Positions 8,940 through 15,881 of a stretch of 64,000 nucleotides of DNA are shown one piece after another (within the stretch, counting starts at the first letter, position 1; each line of letters opens with the position of its first letter). The DNA is from an uncultured Bacteroidales bacterium. Lineage in GTDB: Bacteria > Bacteroidota > Bacteroidia > Bacteroidales > Paludibacteraceae. The stretch is from positions 21,183 to 85,182 of the forward strand of contig CALEPS010000140.1 in NCBI GenBank assembly GCA_937910305.1. The letters run 5' to 3'. Under the pieces are notes generated by a model. It made no database searches. It worked only from the letters and a program-made list of their open reading frames with translations, and had not been told where the DNA came from. Made by a program: the position numbers and the translations under genes.

Positions 8940-9986
8940 TTACAAAAGCTGGATCAAAGCGAGAGCCGTCATGGCTTCTACGACGGGCACGGCGCGTACA
9001 GCGACGCAAGCATCATGGCGACCGACCTTGGTACTTGGTACTTTGTCCCTTTGTCCCTTAGCCAGCGCTTTTGGGGTTGTGGGTGTGGGTTTGAAGACGC
9101 AGCGGAAGGTGATATCCGTGCCGTCTGCTATGCCGCCCGCAATGCCTCCGGAGATATGATTGATAGCGGAGCCGGGTTGCGTCACACCTTCAAAACCGGT
9201 GCCGTACTCGAATCCTTTGCAGGCATTGATGCTCATGACAGCAAAAGCCAGTTCCGCCTGCAGTTTGTTGAAGATCGGTTCGCCTACTCCTGCCTGCAGT
9301 CCCTTGATGCGGCATTCTATGATTCCGCCTATCGAGTCGCCGTCACGTTTGTATGCGGCGATGGTCTCAGCGAATTGGGCAGGGTCGGTCTCTGCGCCTA
9401 CCTGGATCAAAGCGGCATGGATAGTGATGCCTTTGAGCCGCAAGGCTTGTTTGGCGATACATCCGGCGACCACGCGTCCTGCCGTCTCGCGCGCCGAAGC
9501 CCTGCCGCCGCCACGCCAGTCGCGGATACCGTATTTCTGCTCGTAGGTCTTGTCGGCATGTCCGGTGCGGTAGGAGTGTTTGAGAAATTCGTAGTCTTCG
9601 GGCCGTGCATCTTTATTGCGGATGAGGAATGCAATGGGGGTGCCTAAGGTGGTTAGTCCTTGGTCCTTGGTCACTTGGTCACTTGGTACTTGGTCACTTG
9701 GTACTTGGTCACTTGGTCCTTGGTCCTTGGTCACTTGGTCACTTTCTATGACTCCGGAGAGCCATTCCACTTCGTCGGGTTCACGCAGTGCGCGGGGTGA
9801 GACTCCTTGGTACTTGGTACTTTGTCCCTTTGTCCCTTTCCCGGCTCTCCTTTCCAACTCCTCGCGGATCATTGCAAAATCTATATGCAGACCGGCAGGC
9901 ACACCGTCCAGCACACCGCCTATCGCCGCTCCGTGCGACTCACCAAAGCTGGTGAAACTCCATTTGTCTCCAAAAACATTCGCCAT
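8940..9986 (-). CDS. aroC: Chorismate synthase with repeat-encoded insertions
   Basis: Converts EPSP to chorismate, the last shikimate step, with reduced FMN. Signatures seen: SFTSFGESHG near the N terminus, GGGRASARETAGRV and GGIAGGIADGTDITF. Two B-family stretches interrupt it. One (about 28 residues of DQVPS/DQVTK type) sits where relatives read FEGKTTGTP, between WLSGVIES and TTLGTPIAF. The other gives [10 protein letters not shown] just before GRHD. The start at 9986 (MANVFGDKW) or 9992 fits the family and a promoter at 10014-10045; an in-frame ATG at 10016 lies upstream of the expected transcription start. Converges on the NRPS with an 18-bp gap. Whether the inserts are tolerated loops is inference; the frame is fully open. 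Confidence 0.95.
   Translation of the reverse strand: MANVFGDKWSFTSFGESHGAAIGGVLDGVPAGLHIDFAMIREELERRAGKGTKGQSTKYQGVSPRALREPDEVEWLSGVIESDQVTKDQGPSDQVPSDQVPSDQVTKDQGLTTLGTPIAFLIRNKDARPEDYEFLKHSYRTGHADKTYEQKYGIRDWRGGGRASARETAGRVVAGCIAKQALRLKGITIHAALIQVGAETDPAQFAETIAAYKRDGDSIGGIIECRIKGLQAGVGEPIFNKLQAELAFAVMSINACKGFEYGTGFEGVTQPGSAINHISGGIAGGIADGTDITFRCVFKPTPTTPKALAKGQRDKVPSTKVGRHDACVAVRAVPVVEAMTALALIQLL
9026..9060 (+). repeat. B-family repeat (reverse orientation on + strand) in aroC
   Basis: CCTTGGTACTTGGTACTTTG plus TCCC-rich units; nearly the same 34 bp occurs at 9804-9839 and at 47754-47787. Confidence 0.88.
9656..9743 (+). repeat. Longest B-family array, about 12 heptads, in aroC
   Basis: TTGGTCA/TTGGTAC/TTGGTCC units for 88 bp. 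On the coding (minus) strand it reads [16 protein letters not shown] and similar. The array interrupts the conserved core of chorismate synthase. Confidence 0.92.
9804..9839 (+). repeat. B-family repeat in the N-terminal part of aroC
   Basis: Near-identical to 9026-9060. On the coding strand it reads [13 protein letters not shown], near the usual RRRPGQ segment of the enzyme. Confidence 0.85.
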
Positions 9987-10013
9987 AGGCATGAAATTTG
10001 TATAAATCCTTTG

Positions 10014-10045
10014 CAAAAGTAGTAAAAAGTTTGCATATATGCAAA
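10014..10045 (-). promoter_or_regulatory. Bacteroidota promoter for aroC
   Basis: On the minus strand TTTG (10045-10042), 20 nt, TACTTTTG (10021-10014). Its -33 box is one arm of the palindrome at 10030-10045. Confidence 0.75.
10030..10045. promoter_or_regulatory. Palindrome shared by two divergent promoters
   Basis: TTTGCATATATGCAAA is a perfect 16-bp palindrome. Its two ends are the -33 boxes of the divergent aroC and secreted-protein promoters, so one bound protein could affect both. Confidence 0.7.
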
Positions 10046-10061
10046 AAAAGTTGTAATTTTG
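10030..10061 (+). promoter_or_regulatory. Bacteroidota promoter for the secreted PCMD-like protein
   Basis: TTTG (10030-10033), 20 nt, TAATTTTG (10054-10061). This places transcription start near 10068, just before the ATG at 10079. Confidence 0.78.
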
Positions 10062-10078
10062 TAGCGAAATTAATGCAT

Positions 10079-11167
10079 ATGAAAAGAAAAATCTTCGTAC
10101 TGGCGCTTCTCGGCGCGTTTATGGGTGTGTCAGCCCAGCAATTGCCGGATCCTCATTTCGAGAGTTGGGGAGACAAATTCAATGGTGATATCCAGTTGAC
10201 CCAATGGCACGGCTCGAATGTCAATCAGGCGGGCTTTAAGTTCACTTTCTTATACCAGAAACCCGGCCGGTCGGGCTATTGTGCTTATGTGAAAGACCGC
10301 GCAGTGGGAATACCTAAGCTGGGTATCGGCGCGACGGGTCCCGGTTATGTGTCATTAGGCCAGCCGTGGCAGTACCTGAAAGGGCTGAACGTGAACGGCG
10401 CTACCGCCGGAACGGAAGGAGGAATCGCGTGGACCCACCGGCCAGACACGATGAGTGTGTGGATCAAGCGTGTCGGACCTAAGACCAACGACGAAGATTT
10501 TCATCTGCTGTTCTATTCATGGCAGGGCACATCCAAGAGCAGCCAATACAAGAACAAGAAAGGTACAGCCACCACGACCGAGCGCATCAACGAGGAATCG
10601 GATATCCGACGCGCAACAGACGGCAATGAGTTCGGCGTGGAACAGCCGGCGAAGCAGATAGCCGAAGGATGGCACCGTGCACGTGCCAAATACGAGGAGT
10701 GGACCCGGATCAAAGTGCCTATTTTCTATATGAGTAATGCCAAACCATCCATGTGCAATGTGATCTTCTCCGCCGGCAACTACCCTGCCTTCCGGGCTAA
10801 TGACGGTATATACGACGGCAATGCGCTCTACGTGGACGACGTGGAACTGATCTATTCTTCCAAAATAGACAAACTGCTGGTCAACGGCAAAGAGTGGAAG
10901 GATTTTGACCCCAATACCGCCAAGGAACAGGTGTACAAGCTGTCAGAGATCAGCTCTCAGCCGTCGGAGATTCAGATAGCGGGCTACCGCGGTATTGGCA
11001 CTCTCACCAATATGAAAGGCGAGAAAGCACGTTTCAACGGACGCAAACTGGATAGCCAGGAAATGACGGTTGTTCCCGGTGAGATCAACGGCAAGCCATG
11101 GGTGATCACCGTCAAGGCGGAAGACGGAAGCAGTACGCACGTGTACAAATTAAAAATTCAAAATTAA
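10079..11167 (+). CDS. Secreted PCMD-domain-like protein
   Basis: A 362-residue exported protein with an N-terminal signal peptide (KRKIFVLALLGAFMGVSAQ) and a beta-rich body resembling the Bacteroidota PCMD (putative carbohydrate metabolism) fold: LPDPHFESWG, then YVSLGQPW, TMSVWIKRVG and ALYVDDVEL near the end of the domain. The substrate is unknown. The start at 10079 follows from the promoter and from signal-peptide position; longer frames would begin upstream of the transcript. The last five codons and the stop come from a TTAAAAATTCAAAA repeat, giving the C terminus KLKIQN. The glycosyltransferase follows after 22 bp. The domain call is by resemblance only. Confidence 0.7.
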   Translation: MKRKIFVLALLGAFMGVSAQQLPDPHFESWGDKFNGDIQLTQWHGSNVNQAGFKFTFLYQKPGRSGYCAYVKDRAVGIPKLGIGATGPGYVSLGQPWQYLKGLNVNGATAGTEGGIAWTHRPDTMSVWIKRVGPKTNDEDFHLLFYSWQGTSKSSQYKNKKGTATTTERINEESDIRRATDGNEFGVEQPAKQIAEGWHRARAKYEEWTRIKVPIFYMSNAKPSMCNVIFSAGNYPAFRANDGIYDGNALYVDDVELIYSSKIDKLLVNGKEWKDFDPNTAKEQVYKLSEISSQPSEIQIAGYRGIGTLTNMKGEKARFNGRKLDSQEMTVVPGEINGKPWVITVKAEDGSSTHVYKLKIQN

Positions 11168-11185
11168 AAATTCAAAATTAAAAAT
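11147..11185 (+). repeat. AT-rich repeat of 14-bp period across a stop codon
   Basis: Three copies of AAATTAAAAATTCA end one gene (stop at 11165-11167) and fill the gap to the next. Confidence 0.8.
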
Positions 11186-11189
11186 AGCG

Positions 11190-12428
11190 TTGATAGTAGA
11201 GGAATTGGACATAGCGGACTGGGTGTCTATCGGTGTTTTGGGCGTGTTGTTCCTTGCTCAGTTGTATTTCTATGCCCGTTATATGGCAGCTCCTGCGCGC
11301 AGGTTAAGAAGAGACAGGAAAAATGGGCTGGCGGCGGCAGACCCGATGGAAAATGTACCGGGCGTGTCGGTGGTACTCTGTGCGCACAACGAGGCGTATA
11401 ACATCTCGCAGTATCTGCAGGCTATTCTGACGCAGGATTGGCCGGAGTACGAAGTGATTGTGGTGGATGACGGCTCGGAGGACGAGACGAGGGCAATGAT
11501 AGAGCGGTATATGGTTCATGACCCGCGGCTGCATATGACTTTTGTACCCTATGGGGCACGGGTGGGTTCTACCAAGAAACTGGCACTCACATTGGCTGCC
11601 AAGGCGGCGAAATACGACTATCTGCTGCTCACCGATGCGGATTGTGTGCCGGAGAGCAACCAATGGATCCGGACCATGATGCAGGGTTTCGGCAAAGTAC
11701 CAAGTGACCAAGTACCAAGTGACCAAGTACCAAGTGGGCCAGGTGGGCAGTACCAAAGTACCAAGGATATCGTTCTGGGATTCAGTCCGTATTTCGCGGA
11801 AAAAGGTTTCGTGAACCGTCTGGTGCGATATGATACATTATTCAACGGCTTACACTATCTTGGAGCAGCGCTTTGCGGTATTCCGTATATGGGCGTGGGA
11901 CGGAATTTAGCATACCGCAAGGCGCTTTTCTTTGAGTCGGGCGGTTTCACCCATCTGATGAACAGAGTGGCTGGAGACGACGACCTGTTCGTAAACCATG
12001 TAGCTACCAAACAGAACACGGCAGTTGTGCTCTCGCCCGAGAGTTATACATGGTCGCTCTCCAAGAAGACGATGCGGGAATGGCTTCAGCAGAAGCGGCG
12101 CCATCTCTCCGTCTCGCCGGCATACAAAGAAAGCACCAAAATGCGGTTAGGCATAGAACCTATGACCAGAGGGCTTTTCTATGCGGCTGTGATAGCGGTA
12201 TCTGTACTCTATTGTCCCACCTCCCTTGCACTCCCTGCCATACCGTTTATGGTGGCTATAGGGCTCTTTTTCATCCGGTGGATCATGCAGACAGCCATCC
12301 TCAATGTCTCAGCGCGGCGAATGGGGTTGGAGAGATTCAATATGTTCAGCGTCCTGTGGTTTGACATCATGCTGCCGCTGGTCAACCTATGGATCCTCAT
12401 AGTCCCGAAACGAAACAACAAATGGTAA
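11190..12428 (+). CDS. Membrane glycosyltransferase, family 2
   Basis: A 412-residue inner-membrane GT-A enzyme that would transfer a sugar from a nucleotide donor. It has an N-terminal membrane helix (about 11-31), VSVVLCAHNEAYNI, VVDDGSEDET, LTDADC (the DxD-like metal site), GDDDLF, a QxxRH-like QKRRH, and two or three C-terminal helices. A B-family array (11695-11766) encodes about 20 residues (VPSDQVPSDQVPSGPG) after LTDADC. The proposed start is TTG; there is no in-frame ATG before the first helix. The headless GT domain of the AroA fusion at 15873 resembles this protein's C-terminal two thirds. Acceptor unknown. Confidence 0.88.
   Translation: MIVEELDIADWVSIGVLGVLFLAQLYFYARYMAAPARRLRRDRKNGLAAADPMENVPGVSVVLCAHNEAYNISQYLQAILTQDWPEYEVIVVDDGSEDETRAMIERYMVHDPRLHMTFVPYGARVGSTKKLALTLAAKAAKYDYLLLTDADCVPESNQWIRTMMQGFGKVPSDQVPSDQVPSGPGGQYQSTKDIVLGFSPYFAEKGFVNRLVRYDTLFNGLHYLGAALCGIPYMGVGRNLAYRKALFFESGGFTHLMNRVAGDDDLFVNHVATKQNTAVVLSPESYTWSLSKKTMREWLQQKRRHLSVSPAYKESTKMRLGIEPMTRGLFYAAVIAVSVLYCPTSLALPAIPFMVAIGLFFIRWIMQTAILNVSARRMGLERFNMFSVLWFDIMLPLVNLWILIVPKRNNKW
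11695..11766 (+). repeat. B-family array in the membrane glycosyltransferase
   Basis: About ten ACCAAGT/GACCAAG units with a slightly diverged middle (GGGCCAGGTGGGC). Confidence 0.9.
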
Positions 12429-12430
12429 GA

Positions 12431-12463
12431 ACAATTCACAATTCACAATTAAAAATTTAGAAT
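12431..12463 (+). repeat. C-family repeat immediately before a start codon
   Basis: CAATTCA units then AAAAATTTAGAATT; the ATG of the DUF3467 gene directly follows. Confidence 0.75.
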
Positions 12464-12464
12464 T

Positions 12465-12776
12465 ATGGCAAACGAACAAAAACAATTATCAATCAACATC
12501 ACTCCTGATAAAGCACAAGGAGTATTTGCCAATCTGGCATTGATAGCACATACACCGACGGAGTTCGTACTGGATTTTGCCCAAATTATGCCGGGCATGC
12601 CTCAGGCAAACGTAGTGTCACGGGTAGTGGTTACGCCTGACCAGGCAAAGAAGATCCTCGGTGCTTTGCAAAACAACATTGCCCAATACGAGCAGAAATT
12701 CGGAACAATCAATCCTGTCGGAGGTCCTGCTCACGGCACTACACTCCCGCTTACTTTTACCGGCGGTGAAGCCTGA
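12465..12776 (+). CDS. DUF3467 protein
   Basis: A 103-residue soluble protein of the DUF3467 family, widespread in Bacteroidota. Seen: the N-terminal strand LSINITPDKAQGVFANLALI, then EFVLDFAQIMPG, VVSRVVVTPDQAKKIL and a Pro/Gly-rich tail. The function is not established. It sits between a glycosyltransferase and a nucleoside phosphorylase with no visible promoter, so it is probably part of a longer transcript. Length and pattern are typical of the family. Confidence 0.9.
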   Translation: MANEQKQLSINITPDKAQGVFANLALIAHTPTEFVLDFAQIMPGMPQANVVSRVVVTPDQAKKILGALQNNIAQYEQKFGTINPVGGPAHGTTLPLTFTGGEA

Positions 12777-12806
12777 TATTCATTAATCATTAATCATTAT
12801 TCATTG
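12777..12806 (+). repeat. TTAATCA heptad repeat in a 5' region
   Basis: CATTAAT/CATTATT units fill the gap to the nucleoside phosphorylase start. Confidence 0.75.
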
Positions 12807-12808
12807 CT

Positions 12809-13684
12809 ATGAAAACATTCCCTGCTTCGCAGTTGATCATCAATGCAGATGGTTCTGCGTTCCATTTACATCTTAAACCGGAGTTCCTGGCAGACAAAGT
12901 GATTCTTGTGGGAGACCAGGACCGTGTAAATATGGTGGCATCCTTCTTCGACGAAGGCTCTATCGAGTGCGACGTTCAGAGTCGCGAGTTTCATACCATT
13001 ACCGGTAAGTTCCACGGCAAACGTATCTCCTGTATATCGACCGGTATCGGAACCGACAACTGCGATATCGTGATGAACGAGATCGACGCGCTGGCGAACA
13101 TTGATTTCGCTACCCGTACGGAGAAAGCCGAGAAACGGGTGCTTGATATTGTCCGTATCGGTACGTGCGGCGGTATGCAGGAGGACATCCCTCTGGGTAC
13201 TTTCCTGGTCAGCCAGAAATCCATCGGTTTCGACGGCGTGCTGGCGTTCTATGAGAACCGCGACAAGATAGCCGACCTCGGTTTCGAGAAGGCTTTTGTG
13301 GACTTCGTCGGCTATCCGAAAAAGGCGGCTGTACCATACGTAGTAGCGGCTAACCCCGAACTGGTGGACCGTATCGCCAAAGACGACATGATGCGCGGCT
13401 GCACGATCGCTGCCAACGGTTTCTATGGGCCCCAAGGCCGCGTGCTGCGCGTGGATCTGGCGGTGCCTGATATCAACGAGAAGATCTCCGCTTTCCGCTA
13501 TGAGGGTCAGCGAATCACCAACTATGAGATGGAAGGCTCCTGCATCGCCGGTCTGGCACTCCATATGGGGCACCGCGCCATGACCGTCTGCTGCGTCATC
13601 GCACAGCGTAAGATAGAAGCCGCGAACACTGACTACAAACCGCGTATCAAAGAGTTGGTACACACTGTACTTGAGAGAATCTGA
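12809..13684 (+). CDS. Nucleoside phosphorylase (uridine/purine type)
   Basis: A 291-residue cytosolic member of the PNP/UDP hexameric superfamily, cleaving nucleosides with phosphate for salvage. Seen: the N-terminal VILVGDQDRVNMVA (phosphate site region), ISTGIGTDNCDIVMNE, VRIGTCGGMQEDIPLG and the C-terminal base/ribose site NYEMEGSCIAGLA. These fit uridine-phosphorylase-like proteins of Bacteroidota, but base specificity cannot be read from the sequence. Its stop overlaps an ATG (TGATG) of the next gene, indicating translational coupling. Confidence 0.88.
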   Translation: MKTFPASQLIINADGSAFHLHLKPEFLADKVILVGDQDRVNMVASFFDEGSIECDVQSREFHTITGKFHGKRISCISTGIGTDNCDIVMNEIDALANIDFATRTEKAEKRVLDIVRIGTCGGMQEDIPLGTFLVSQKSIGFDGVLAFYENRDKIADLGFEKAFVDFVGYPKKAAVPYVVAANPELVDRIAKDDMMRGCTIAANGFYGPQGRVLRVDLAVPDINEKISAFRYEGQRITNYEMEGSCIAGLALHMGHRAMTVCCVIAQRKIEAANTDYKPRIKELVHTVLERI

Positions 13685-13710
13685 TGAAAAACGAAGTTAA
13701 TCGTGCCTTT

Positions 13711-15744
13711 ATGGCTAAGAAGAAAATCCTATTCGTTTTGGCTGCGGCGTTGACGCTTGTAGCCTGCCAAAAGAAAGAGCAACCGCAATCCTTCCAATAC
13801 AACGTGGATAAGTTTTATGACCTGGAGATCCTGCGCTACGACGTGCCGGAGTTTGATTCGTTGAGTTTGCAGCAGAAGCAACTCGTCTATTGTCTGAGTG
13901 AGGCGGCATTATGGGGTCGCGACATCCTCTTTGACCAGAACGGACGGTATAACCTCCGTATCCGCCGTGCCTGCGAGGCATTGTACGAATCTTCAAATCT
14001 TCAAATCCTCAAATCTTCAAATCCAGAGGAGTTCGCCGCCTTCGAGCGTTACCTCAAGCGCGTCTGGTTCTCCAATGGTATTCACCATCATTATTCCGAA
14101 GACAAGTTCTTGCCGGAGTTCAGCCAGGAGTGGTTCGTGGCAGCCTGTGAGCAAGCGGGTGTGACCTACGACCCTGCGATCCTCCCCGTCATGTTCGATC
14201 CGGCTGTCATGCCCAAGCGCACGACGGCACAGGACGGCGTGGATCTGGTGCTCAACTCTGCCGGTAACTACTATGGCGAAGGCGTGACCCAAGCGGAAGC
14301 CGAAGCATGGTATGCTGCGCATAAGGACAACAGCCCCGAGCCGCTGTGGATCGGTCTGAACTCGCAATTGGTTAAAGCTGATAATTCTCAATTCTCAATT
14401 CTCAATTCTCAATTAGTAGAGCGCGTCTATAAAGTGGGCGGTCTCTACGGAGAGGCGCTGGAGCATGTCGTTTACTGGCTCCGCGAGGCACTCAAGTACG
14501 CCGAAAACGACGCCCAGAAACTGGCTATCGAGAAGATGATTGCCTTCAACGAGACGGGCGACCTCAAGACCTTCAATGAGTATTGTATCGCGTGGGTGAA
14601 AGATCTTGACAGCCGTGTGGACTATGTCAACGGTTTCACGGAGACATACTCCGACCCGCTGGGTATCACCGGCACATGGGAGTCCATGGTCAACTTCAAA
14701 GACCTGGCTGCCACCAAGCGCACGGAGACGATCTCAAAGAACGCACAGTGGTTTGAGGACCACTCCACCACTGACCCCAAGTACAAGAAAGAGGAAGTGA
14801 AAGGCGTGAGTGCCAAGGTAATCACGGCGGCTATTCTTGCCGGCGACTGCTATCCCGCAACCCCTATCGGTATCAACCTTCCGAACGCCAACTGGATCCG
14901 CAAGGAATACGGCTCCAAATCTGTCACGATAGACAACCTCGTACACGCCTATAACGAGGCGGCGAAAGGCAACGGCTTCAACGAGGAGTTCATGATCGAC
15001 GACGAGACGCGCGCGCTCTATGAAAAATACGGTGCTGTCTGCGGTGACCTGCATACCGACCTGCATGAGTGTGTCGGACACGGAAGTGGCAAACTGATGC
15101 CGGGTGTGACCAAGGATGCCCTCAAGGAGCACGCATCGACTATCGAAGAGGCGCGTGCGGATTTGTTCGGTTTGTATTTCTTGGGAGACCCGAAGTTAGT
15201 GGAACTGGGTCTGCTGCCTTCCGCTGATGCCTACAAAGCCGGTTACTACCAGCAGCAGATGAACGGTCTGATGACCCAGCTCGTGCGTATCGAGCCGGGC
15301 AAGGACATCGAGGAGGCGCATATGCGTAACCGCCAGCTCATTGCCAACTGGGTCTATGAGCATGCGACGAACAAAGAAGTGGAGATCATCGAGCGTGACG
15401 GCAAACACTACCTGAAAGTGAATGATTACGAGGGTCTGCGCCGTCTCTATGGCGAACTGCTGGCGGAGATACAGCGCATCACGTCCGAAGGCGATTACGC
15501 TGCAGCAAAAGAGATGGTAGAGAAATACGCCGTGAAAGTCAATCCCGAACTGCACCAAGAGATCCTGGCGCGTTACAAGAAACTGAACCTCGCGCCCTAC
15601 AAAGGCTTTGTGAACCCGGTTTATACTGCGGTGCGTGACGCCGAAGGCAACATCACGGACGTGCAGATCGACTTCTCCGAAGGCTACGTAGACCAGCACC
15701 TGCGTTACAGCAAAGACTACAGTCCGCTGCCGGATGTCAATTAA
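13711..15744 (+). CDS. Dipeptidyl-peptidase III-like M49 metallopeptidase, lipoprotein
   Basis: A zinc exopeptidase of family M49. The family motif HECVGH is at residues 452-457 and the second zinc/catalytic motif EEARADLFGL follows. The start chosen at 13711 gives a clean lipoprotein signal (MAKKKILFVLAAALTLVAC). An upstream in-frame ATG at 13684 overlaps the preceding stop and would place nine extra residues before the signal; its first 24 nt match the 5' end of the unrelated gene at 25988. Two repeats are in frame: G-family (13990-14024; SSNLQILKSSN) and C-family (14382-14415; NSQFSILNSQL). Probably acts in the periplasm on peptides. Confidence 0.9.
   Translation: MAKKKILFVLAAALTLVACQKKEQPQSFQYNVDKFYDLEILRYDVPEFDSLSLQQKQLVYCLSEAALWGRDILFDQNGRYNLRIRRACEALYESSNLQILKSSNPEEFAAFERYLKRVWFSNGIHHHYSEDKFLPEFSQEWFVAACEQAGVTYDPAILPVMFDPAVMPKRTTAQDGVDLVLNSAGNYYGEGVTQAEAEAWYAAHKDNSPEPLWIGLNSQLVKADNSQFSILNSQLVERVYKVGGLYGEALEHVVYWLREALKYAENDAQKLAIEKMIAFNETGDLKTFNEYCIAWVKDLDSRVDYVNGFTETYSDPLGITGTWESMVNFKDLAATKRTETISKNAQWFEDHSTTDPKYKKEEVKGVSAKVITAAILAGDCYPATPIGINLPNANWIRKEYGSKSVTIDNLVHAYNEAAKGNGFNEEFMIDDETRALYEKYGAVCGDLHTDLHECVGHGSGKLMPGVTKDALKEHASTIEEARADLFGLYFLGDPKLVELGLLPSADAYKAGYYQQQMNGLMTQLVRIEPGKDIEEAHMRNRQLIANWVYEHATNKEVEIIERDGKHYLKVNDYEGLRRLYGELLAEIQRITSEGDYAAAKEMVEKYAVKVNPELHQEILARYKKLNLAPYKGFVNPVYTAVRDAEGNITDVQIDFSEGYVDQHLRYSKDYSPLPDVN
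13990..14024 (+). repeat. G-family repeat (TCTTCAAA, 8-bp period) in the M49 peptidase
   Basis: Four CTTCAAAT/CCTCAAAT units, in frame. The same unit recurs near 63890. Confidence 0.88.
14382..14415 (+). repeat. C-family heptad repeat (TCTCAAT) in the M49 peptidase
   Basis: Four perfect TTCTCAA units, in frame. Confidence 0.9.
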
Positions 15745-15769
15745 CAATTAACAATTATCAATTAACAAA
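15737..15769 (+). repeat. C-family repeat across the M49 stop codon
   Basis: TCAATTAACAATTAACAATT; the peptidase's TAA is the first TAA of the repeat. Confidence 0.8.
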
Positions 15770-15845
15770 GCGTCCTGATGACTTTTGTACAAACTTATGA
15801 GTCCGTACGGATTCTTGTGGTTCGTTCCAAACCCCCTAAGCCCTT

Positions 15846-15881
15846 TGTGAATTGTAAATTATAAATTGTGAATTGAAAATT
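15846..15881 (+). repeat. C-family repeat supplying a TTG start codon
   Basis: AATTGTAAATTATAAATTGT then GAATTGAAAATT; the TTG at 15873 opens the AroA fusion frame, which is closed upstream by a TAA at 15855. Confidence 0.75.

Noticed and set aside
9987..10016. Upstream ATG of aroC at 10016
   Set aside because: It lies within or before the -7 box at 10014-10021, so it would not be in the transcript; family N termini also start at MANVFG.
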